This document shows positions 7,034 to 12,667 of a DNA stretch of 12,667 nt, one piece after another. Made by a program: the position numbers and the translations under genes. Within the stretch, counting starts at the first letter, position 1. Each line of letters opens with the position of its first letter. The DNA is from JBBRNH01 sp038230415 (GTDB taxonomy: Bacteria > Bacteroidota > Bacteroidia > Cytophagales > Spirosomataceae). The stretch is taken from the NCBI GenBank assembly GCA_038230415.1, contig JBBRNH010000122.1, positions 1 through 12,667 of the forward strand, read 5' to 3'. The notes beneath the pieces are model-generated. The model ran no database searches. It was not told the DNA's origin and was given only the letters and a program-made list of their open reading frames with translations.

Positions 7034-7799
7034 TGTGTACCTGTTGACTGTTCACGGTGCCAGCCAGCCGCACTACCTCCCCAATCACGATAATAGCCGG
7101 ATTGTCTAACCCCAGCCGGGCTACCTCGGCCTGAATGGTGGAGACAAGGCCGGTGGCTACCCGCTCAGAATTGAGAGTGCCGTTTTGGATAATGGCAACC
7201 GGCGTGTCGGCCCGGCCTGCGCCGGTGAGGGTGTCAACAATGAGCGGCAGGTGTTTCATGCCCATCAGAATCACGAGCGTGGCGTTGGTCTGGCTGGCTT
7301 TTGCGATGTCGGCAGACAGTTGATGGTCTTTGGTGGTGCCGGTCAGCACCCAAAACGATTCGCTGGCACCCCGGCTGGTGAGCGGAATACCGGCTAAACC
7401 CGGCACGGCGTAACTGCTCGACAGGCCCGGCACGACGCTCACGGCCACGCCCGCATCCTGGGCAAACGCCAGTTCTTCAAAGCCCCGGCCAAACACAAAC
7501 GGGTCTCCGCCTTTGAGCCGCACCACGTGGCCGAACTCGTGCGCGTACCTGACAATCAGATGATTAATATCGGCCTGGGCAAATTCACACCGGCCCCTGC
7601 GCTTTCCCACAAACACGCGCTGGGCATCGGCGGGGGCGTAGTTGAGTAAATCGGGGTGAACCAATGCGTCATACAGCACCACGTTGGCCCGTTCCAGCGC
7701 ACGGATGCCCTTCACCGTTATCAGTTCAGGATCGCCGGGGCCGGCACCAACAAGCGTTAATTCGGGGATTGTCAAAGTTGTTCCCACGCCAGCCGCCAT
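7002..7799 (-). CDS. cobA: Uroporphyrinogen-III C-methyltransferase (SUMT)
   Basis: The enzyme transfers two methyl groups from S-adenosylmethionine to uroporphyrinogen III, giving precorrin-2, the branch point to siroheme and cobalamin in the cytoplasm. From the ATG at 7799 it has 265 residues. It has the N-terminal glycine-rich LVGAGPGDPELIT (16-28), YDALV (43-47), VFVGKRRG (62-69), the SAM-binding RLKGGDPFVFGRG (94-106), a PG-x-S-x-x-x-VPGLAGIPLT-RG stretch, and the C-terminal TPVAIIQNGT. The family usually has about 250-260 residues. The ATG lies 28 bases inside the upstream transglycosylase gene. An in-frame TTG (complement of 7773-7775) shares bases with that gene's TGA stop and would give MTIPELTLVGAG, a very typical family N-terminus, so the true start may be 7775. 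There is no fused siroheme synthase domain, so oxidation and iron insertion must be encoded elsewhere. The tail of about 20 residues after the last conserved strand overlaps the end of pcrA. Confidence 0.93.
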   Translation of the reverse strand: MAAGVGTTLTIPELTLVGAGPGDPELITVKGIRALERANVVLYDALVHPDLLNYAPADAQRVFVGKRRGRCEFAQADINHLIVRYAHEFGHVVRLKGGDPFVFGRGFEELAFAQDAGVAVSVVPGLSSSYAVPGLAGIPLTSRGASESFWVLTGTTKDHQLSADIAKASQTNATLVILMGMKHLPLIVDTLTGAGRADTPVAIIQNGTLNSERVATGLVSTIQAEVARLGLDNPAIIVIGEVVRLAGTVNSQQVHTTSQSAVWRN

Positions 7800-9013
7800 C
7801 CTGCGGTTTGTGCGTCGGCTGTGGGTAACGCTACGCCCGGCTGTTTGGTTTTCTCGATGGCGGTCAGGTTCAGCGAGAGCGTTTGATTTTGGCTGTTTAC
7901 TAATTTGTTAGCCCGTAAAAACACCCGTCTTGATCCGGTATCGAGCAGGTAAACCTGGGCATACAGCACATCGCCAACGGCTATGGTCTGCCCGTTGAGG
8001 TTGCCATGTTGCACCACCATAAACTGGCAAAGCTGCCCTTCGCGCAGGGGTTCATGGTCAATGCGCCGGGTCTGAATCCGGTTCAGCAGCACATCGTCAG
8101 ACGCAGACAGGAGCGATTGCCCGGCGGTTTTGGCCGGGGCTTCGTTTTGCACCGTAACCGGGGTAGGGGCAGGGGTGTTTGGTTCTTCAAAATCAGTTTC
8201 GGTAATCAGCACCACGTCATCAGTAGTTGTTTTTTCGGGTTTTGCACTGGTTGCAACGGGTGTTTCGTAGTAGGCCAGAATGTCGGCGCGTTCTTTGGCC
8301 GAGGCCAGCAATGTTCTGTCGCTCAGGGCAATCCGGTCAGATTCGGCTAAGTAGTTGCGGTATTGATCGGGGCGGGTAAGGAGTTCTTTGATCGCCATTG
8401 TCTGAAACACATAGGCGCGGGTTTCGCTGGCCCGGAACGGCAACGCCAGTGGATGGCTGTCGGGATGCTGATTGCGGAGTTGTTTGATGTAGGTCGGCCC
8501 GGCGTTGTAGGCCATCGCTACCAGCATCCAGGAGCCGAGTTCGCGGTGCAGTTCCCAGAGGTAACGGCAGGCGGCTACGGTTGCTTTTTGGATGTTAAAC
8601 CGTTCGTCGTCCCGCCGACCGACGTGTAAACCGAGGTGCCGGGCGGTGCCGGGCATGAGTTGCCAGAATCCGGCTGCCCCGCTCCGCGACACGGCATGGC
8701 CCGATAATGAGCTTTCTAAAAGCGGCAGATATTTAAAATCTTTGGGAATGGCGTGGCGTTCGAGAATGGCTTCGATAATGGGGAACACCACCGCCGAGCG
8801 TCGTTTGAGCATCAGCAGGTGGTCGGCCTGATGCCCCTGCCGGGTCAGGGTGTTGTTCCAGCGGCTGATGACGGCGGGCAGATATTGCGGCAGTACTTCA
8901 CCGCAAAACTGAACTTCGGGGCGGCTGGCAATAGACTGCGCCAGCGGCTGCGCCCAGACAACCGTGCTGCCGATAAGGGCGGTTGTGGCAACAAAACGTA
9001 CCAATTTCTGCAT
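7772..9013 (-). CDS. Lytic murein transglycosylase, MltD-like (GH23 / SLT domain)
   Basis: This is an exported enzyme that cleaves the MurNAc-GlcNAc bond of peptidoglycan with formation of 1,6-anhydro ends. I start at 9013 because MQKLVRF followed by a hydrophobic run ending VVWA-Q (cleavage after about residue 21) makes a clean Sec signal peptide; the first ATG at 9043 would add ten hydrophilic residues in front. With 413 residues, the SLT domain covers about 75-225: PLLESSLSG with the catalytic Glu at 100, GAAGFWQLMPGTAR (112-125) and AMAYNAGP (166-173), all as in family 23. A Pro/Thr-rich linker follows (about 255-290). The C-terminal part of about 100 residues contains HGNLNGQTIAVGDVLYAQV and has no LysM repeat that I can recognise, unlike classical MltD. 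There is no lipobox. The stop overlaps the start of cobA, which suggests a shared transcript although no functional tie is known. Confidence 0.9.
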   Translation of the reverse strand: MQKLVRFVATTALIGSTVVWAQPLAQSIASRPEVQFCGEVLPQYLPAVISRWNNTLTRQGHQADHLLMLKRRSAVVFPIIEAILERHAIPKDFKYLPLLESSLSGHAVSRSGAAGFWQLMPGTARHLGLHVGRRDDERFNIQKATVAACRYLWELHRELGSWMLVAMAYNAGPTYIKQLRNQHPDSHPLALPFRASETRAYVFQTMAIKELLTRPDQYRNYLAESDRIALSDRTLLASAKERADILAYYETPVATSAKPEKTTTDDVVLITETDFEEPNTPAPTPVTVQNEAPAKTAGQSLLSASDDVLLNRIQTRRIDHEPLREGQLCQFMVVQHGNLNGQTIAVGDVLYAQVYLLDTGSRRVFLRANKLVNSQNQTLSLNLTAIEKTKQPGVALPTADAQTAGWRLAWEQL

Positions 9014-9441
9014 AGTCAATGGCCCGGTTTGGCGACCCGGCAAGCGGGCGATGCGGTAATCCGGCAGTTAGACGGCCCGGCGAATCCGGCCCATGATGGT
9101 TGCAAACAACGAAGCGGAGACCTCACGGCCTTCACAGAAAGAAGCGGGTATTTTTCAGGGCGTTGAGCAAAGCCGCAACCGGGCAGCAGGTAAACCGGGT
9201 CGTTCAGAAGTCAGCACATCACAGGCGGCACTGACCCGGTTCGTAGAATTGAGGGGCTAAACTAAAGACGGTCAGCTAAATAACCAACTCGCTTCCCGAA
9301 AAATGCACGCTATCCAACCAACTATGGAGAAGTGGTTACAGGTGTGGAAGCGGCCTTTTGTTTTCGTGAAAGCGAATGACAGTCTGAAAATAGCACATTT
9401 CACAGGACAAAAAACTTAATATGCGCCTGCTGACACGCCAT

Positions 9442-9456
9442 CAGTTCGGTGAACTG
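9442..9456. promoter_or_regulatory. 15-bp palindrome upstream of the SusC gene, possible operator
   Basis: CAGTTC-GGT-GAACTG is a perfect 6-bp inverted repeat around a 3-base centre, immediately followed by TAAAAAAAC on the plus strand. It sits 47 bases before the SusC start codon and overlaps the -33 position of the promoter candidate at 9467. A dimeric regulator could bind here. With an arm of only 6 bp, chance occurrence cannot be excluded. Confidence 0.3.
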
Positions 9457-9474
9457 TAAAAAAACTTATCTTGC
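9444..9474 (+). promoter_or_regulatory. Weak promoter candidate for the SusC gene
   Basis: TATCTTGC at 9467-9474 resembles TAnnTTTG with one T missing (TAnnTT-G). The only -33 partner at the right distance is TTCG at 9444-9447, a poor match. Transcription would start near 9480, giving a leader of about 20 bases. A second candidate, TACTTTAT at 9490-9497, lies too close to the ATG unless the message is leaderless. The assignment is tentative. Confidence 0.3.
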
Positions 9475-9502
9475 GACCCAATTCAATTGTACTTTATAAT
9501 CT

Positions 9503-12500
9503 ATGACAAACGCTTACTCACTCCACCGTTTTGGCAAACACTGGCTGGCGGTATGGCTGCTGCCTCTCTTGCTGGCAGCCGGTACGCTGGTTGAGGCTCA
9601 GGCCCAAACCCGCTACACCATTAAAGGCCGGGTGCTTGACACCGATAAACTGGCCCTGCCCGGCGCAACGGTGCTGCTTTTTGGTACCACCCTCGGCACC
9701 GCCACCGATGCCAACGGCGATTACACGCTGTCGGCTACGCTCAAACCCGGCCCGCAAACGTTGGTGATCTCGGCCATTGGCTACGAAACTACGCGGCAAG
9801 CCATCACCCTCGGCAATGCTACCGACATTACGGCCAACGTGGAGGTGAAAGCAGCCGCTACCAACTTAGACGAAGTGGTGGTGACGGGTTCGACGCTTTC
9901 GGCCCCGAAACGTGAACTTGGTAATGCCATCACCACCATCAAGGCGCAGGAATTGCAGAATTCGGGTTCGGGCAACCTCATCAACTCATTGCAGGGTAAG
10001 GTGCCGGGCGCGCAGATCACGCAAAACTCCGGCGACCCTGCCGGTGGTATCACCATTCGATTGCGCGGTATCAAATCGCTGACGGGTTCGTCGGACCCGT
10101 TGTATGTGATTGACGGTGTGATTGTGAGCAATGCCAGCACCAATGTATCGCAACTCGCCCTGGCAAACGATGTCGGTAACTCAAACGTCGGCCAAAACCG
10201 ATTATCCGATATTAATCCCGACGATATTGCCTCGCTGAACGTAATTAACGGGGCGGCTGCGGCTGCCCAATACGGTTCGCGGGCCGCGAATGGCGTGGTG
10301 ATTATCACCACCAAGCGCGGCCAAAACGGCAAGCCACAGATTACATTTTCGACTTCGTTCAACTCAAACGAACTCCGCAAGGGCGTTCCCATCAATACAT
10401 ACGGCAAGCAGTTTGGCTTTCCGGGTCTGCGGCTCTACACCATCGGTAACGTATCGGCGGCTCAGATTGCGGCCAACCCCGGCACTACAACGGTCAATAT
10501 TTTCCGCGATGGCGGCACAGCCAACTTAGCCAGCAACCTTGTTGATGTAACGCGGTATAATTACTTCGATCAGATTTTCAGAACGGGTTCGGGAACCGAT
10601 AACAACCTGTCTATCAATGGTGGTAACGACAATACGCAGTATTATGTGTCGGTCGGCTACCTCAAAAATCAGGGCATCATCAAAGACACTGATTTTCGGC
10701 GGTACAGCCTTCGCGCCCGCGTTGACCAACGCCTGACAAACTGGGCCAAAGTGACGGTTGGCCTAAGCTATGCCAATAGTTTCTCGAACGAGAAGGCCAA
10801 CGGTAACGTGTTTTACAGCCCGATCAACGCGGTCAACATCACCAACAATATCTACGACATCACCCAGCGCGACCCCGCCGGAAACCTGTTGGCCGTTGAA
10901 CCAACCCGCGTCAATCCGCTTTCGACGATTGAAGACATGAAGTTTTCGCAGCAGGTGAGCCGCACCATCGGCAGTGTGCAACTGAACCTTACTCCGTTCA
11001 AAGGGTTCGCCGTTGACTACATTGCCGGGGTGGACACCTACTCGCAGTTTGGCAAAAACTACATCCGGCCTTATCCCTATCAGGCGGTAGCCGGGTTGCC
11101 AGCCGCCCGCTATCCGGGTGGTTTTGCGGCCAACGCCACCAATCAGGTGACGCAATTCAACAATGACCTGAACGTATCTTATACCACGATGTTTGGCGAA
11201 AAACTGAAGCTGAACGCCGTTGTTGGATACAGTTATCAGTATTTCCAGTCGGATTATACGGCGTTGAGCGGCCAGAACTTGGCTCCCTTCATCGAAACCG
11301 TGAACGGGGCCACCAGCACCACGTTTGGGTTGGGCTACGGACTTGACCGTTTCAACCTGAGCGGGTTGTTTGGGCAGGCTACGCTGGGCTATGGCAACTT
11401 TGCGTTTTTGACCGGGGCCATCCGTCGTGATCAGTCGAGTAAGTTCTCGGCGGCTCAAACCAACCAGTATTACCCAAAAGTAAGTGGTTCGCTGATTGTG
11501 TCTGATTTGAGTTTCTGGCAAAACGCCCCGTTCAAAACCGCGTTTAACAGCCTGAAACTGCGAACCAGTTACGGCGAATCGGGCAACTTGTCAGGCATTG
11601 GGTCGTATGCCCGGTTCTATCAGTTTAACCCGGTGGCTTATCTGGGCCGCAACACCATTATTCCCGGTACGCAATTGGCAAACCCCGATGTGCAGCCCGA
11701 ACGAATGGCTGAACTGGAAGGCGGCCTAGACATGGGTTTCCTGAATGGGCGCATCAACCTCGGTATTACGGCGTATCAGCAGAAAATCAGCAACTTAATC
11801 ATCAACCGAACCCTGGCCCCGACAACCGGCGGCACGAGCATCGTGAACAACGTGGGTACGATGGAGAACAAAGGATTCGAGGTCATGCTGGACGTAAACC
11901 CGGTGAAAACGCCCGATTTTAGCTGGGATTTCACACTGATCTACAACCAAAACCGCAACAAAGTTACCGACCTCGGCGGCTTAGGGTCTATTGACCCCGG
12001 AGCCGAAGGTACGTCGGGCGCACCCGTGCGGTTGTTGAAAGACCAGCCGGTGGGCGTGTTTTTCGGAACCGGCTATGCCCGTAATCCCGATGGGTCGCTG
12101 TTATTATCGCCATCGGGCTTCCCGATGACGGAGCGGGCTTTGGTTGCCAATACCTCTGGCCCCGACTTTACGCCCGCCCGCACCGCCGATGGCCGCGTGG
12201 ATACCGGCAAGCCAACGGCCAACATCATCATCGGCAACCCAAATCCGAAATGGACGGGTTCGTTCAGCACTAATTTCAGCTACAAAAAGCTGAACCTGCA
12301 CATTCTGCTCGATGCCGTTCAGGGACTTGACGTATTCAACGCCGACAGACGCACCCGGCAGGGCGTTGGTTTGGGCGACTATGCCGAACGCGAACTCCGG
12401 GGCGAACTGCCACGCGGCTATATCTACGGGATTTATAACACCCAGGAGTTTCGGATTGACAACGGTTCATACACCAAACTGCGCGAGATTTCGCTCAGTT

Positions 12501-12667
12501 ACACGCTGCCCAAACTCATTCCGGCCATCAACCGGCTGAACCTCGCCCTGATTGGCCGCAACCTGTATTCGTGGGATAAATACACCGGCTTCGACCCAGA
12601 AACCAACGCAGGCGGTAACAACGACCTGATCCGGGGCGTTGATTTTGGCAACGTACCCATTCCGCGC
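9503..12667 (+). CDS. SusC/RagA-family TonB-dependent outer-membrane transporter (3' end cut off)
   Basis: This outer-membrane beta-barrel imports glycans, peptides or other large nutrients using energy from TonB-ExbBD. The frame is open from the ATG at 9503 to the last base, 1055 codons with no stop. It begins with a signal peptide (hydrophobic run about 14-30, cleavage after AQA at 32-34). A CarboxypepD-regulatory-like domain follows (about 38-115: IKGRVLD, LPGATV, GTATDANGDYTL, IGYE). The segment LDEVVVTG (122-129) marks the TonB-box/plug junction. The plug (about 130-273) includes GKVPGAQI, IRLRGI, DPLYVIDGV, YGSRAANG and GVVIITTKRG, the SusC/RagA signature. The barrel follows. It ends at VDFGNVPIPR, which normally lies about ten residues before the C-terminal phenylalanine, so almost all of the protein is present. 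There is no STN secretin-like domain, so control through a FecI/FecR-type sigma system is unlikely. A SusD/RagB lipoprotein gene is expected just downstream. The substrate cannot be told from sequence. Confidence 0.97.
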   Translation, partial: MTNAYSLHRFGKHWLAVWLLPLLLAAGTLVEAQAQTRYTIKGRVLDTDKLALPGATVLLFGTTLGTATDANGDYTLSATLKPGPQTLVISAIGYETTRQAITLGNATDITANVEVKAAATNLDEVVVTGSTLSAPKRELGNAITTIKAQELQNSGSGNLINSLQGKVPGAQITQNSGDPAGGITIRLRGIKSLTGSSDPLYVIDGVIVSNASTNVSQLALANDVGNSNVGQNRLSDINPDDIASLNVINGAAAAAQYGSRAANGVVIITTKRGQNGKPQITFSTSFNSNELRKGVPINTYGKQFGFPGLRLYTIGNVSAAQIAANPGTTTVNIFRDGGTANLASNLVDVTRYNYFDQIFRTGSGTDNNLSINGGNDNTQYYVSVGYLKNQGIIKDTDFRRYSLRARVDQRLTNWAKVTVGLSYANSFSNEKANGNVFYSPINAVNITNNIYDITQRDPAGNLLAVEPTRVNPLSTIEDMKFSQQVSRTIGSVQLNLTPFKGFAVDYIAGVDTYSQFGKNYIRPYPYQAVAGLPAARYPGGFAANATNQVTQFNNDLNVSYTTMFGEKLKLNAVVGYSYQYFQSDYTALSGQNLAPFIETVNGATSTTFGLGYGLDRFNLSGLFGQATLGYGNFAFLTGAIRRDQSSKFSAAQTNQYYPKVSGSLIVSDLSFWQNAPFKTAFNSLKLRTSYGESGNLSGIGSYARFYQFNPVAYLGRNTIIPGTQLANPDVQPERMAELEGGLDMGFLNGRINLGITAYQQKISNLIINRTLAPTTGGTSIVNNVGTMENKGFEVMLDVNPVKTPDFSWDFTLIYNQNRNKVTDLGGLGSIDPGAEGTSGAPVRLLKDQPVGVFFGTGYARNPDGSLLLSPSGFPMTERALVANTSGPDFTPARTADGRVDTGKPTANIIIGNPNPKWTGSFSTNFSYKKLNLHILLDAVQGLDVFNADRRTRQGVGLGDYAERELRGELPRGYIYGIYNTQEFRIDNGSYTKLREISLSYTLPKLIPAINRLNLALIGRNLYSWDKYTGFDPETNAGGNNDLIRGVDFGNVPIPR

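Larger units (their letters stand above)
9014..9502. other. Non-coding divergent region between the transglycosylase and SusC genes
   Basis: About 490 bases without a credible gene; reading frames crossing it are shadows of the transglycosylase gene. It must hold the promoters of both divergent genes. It contains a 9-bp perfect inverted repeat, AACCGGGTC at 9193-9201 and GACCCGGTT at 9233-9241, with a further AACCGGG at 9177-9183. It also has two direct copies of AACCAACT at 9282-9289 and 9316-9323, and a compact palindrome at 9442-9456. The part from about 9300 is AT-richer than the rest, as expected near a promoter. I found no convincing TAnnTTTG box on the minus strand for the transglycosylase gene and no tRNA or recognisable riboswitch. 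Confidence 0.6.

Noticed and set aside
8753..9166. Plus-strand frame of 137 codons opposite the transglycosylase start and into the divergent region
   Set aside because: Most of it is the antisense of the signal peptide and N-terminal part of the transglycosylase, and no domain is visible.
9350..9375. Short TTCG/CGAA inverted repeat near 9363-9376
   Set aside because: The arms are only 4 bp and such repeats occur by chance many times in a window this long.
9781..10407. Open frame of 208 codons antisense to the SusC plug domain
   Set aside because: The sense strand encodes the plug signature motifs in this stretch; the antisense frame is a shadow.
10763..11521. Open frame of 252 codons antisense to the SusC gene
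   Set aside because: The SusC frame is continuous through here with barrel-like sequence. The antisense product has no recognisable features.
1..12667. CRISPR arrays, tRNA or rRNA genes, insertion sequences
   Set aside because: No regularly spaced repeats, cloverleaf-like segments, transposase genes or terminal inverted repeats with target duplications were found on reading the window.

Overview
The window comes from a moderately GC-rich member of the Bacteroidota, most likely an aerobic Cytophagales/Spirosomaceae-type bacterium. This rests on a SusC/RagA-type TonB-dependent outer-membrane protein, an exact Bacteroidota-type -7 promoter box (TAnnTTTG) upstream of the helicase gene, the absence of clear Shine-Dalgarno sequences, and the character of the RpoC, PcrA and SusC sequences. 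Genus-level placement is inference only.

Layout. Positions 1-3900 carry the 3' nine-tenths of rpoC (RNA polymerase beta' subunit), ending in a strong 16-bp hairpin at 3923-3958. An AT-richer cassette of two small overlapping genes follows at 4006-4537: a DUF4160 protein and a DUF2442 protein, a pairing that resembles a small toxin-antitoxin-like module. The cassette is closed by a second hairpin at 4555-4586 that is nearly identical to the one after rpoC (30 of 32 bases). The pair is therefore bracketed by a direct duplication of the rpoC terminator. This is the least ordinary structure in the window. A Bacteroidota-type promoter then leads into a complete UvrD/PcrA-family DNA helicase gene (4694-7033).

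On the minus strand, a lytic transglycosylase gene (start at 9013, end at 7772) and a uroporphyrinogen-III C-methyltransferase gene (cobA, end at 7002) overlap and probably form one transcription unit. cobA converges on pcrA and the two coding regions overlap tail to tail by about 32 bp. A non-coding stretch of roughly 490 bp (9014-9502) separates the transglycosylase from a divergent SusC/RagA-family gene. That gene starts at 9503 and runs off the right edge with the reading frame open, only a few residues short of its expected end.

How the parts relate. rpoC and pcrA are housekeeping genes for transcription and DNA repair. The DUF4160/DUF2442 pair looks like a guest between them. The minus-strand pair joins cell-wall remodelling and siroheme/cobalamin precursor methylation with no obvious functional link. 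The SusC gene probably heads a nutrient-uptake locus whose SusD partner would lie just outside the window. I see no RNA genes, CRISPR arrays, transposases or prophage genes.
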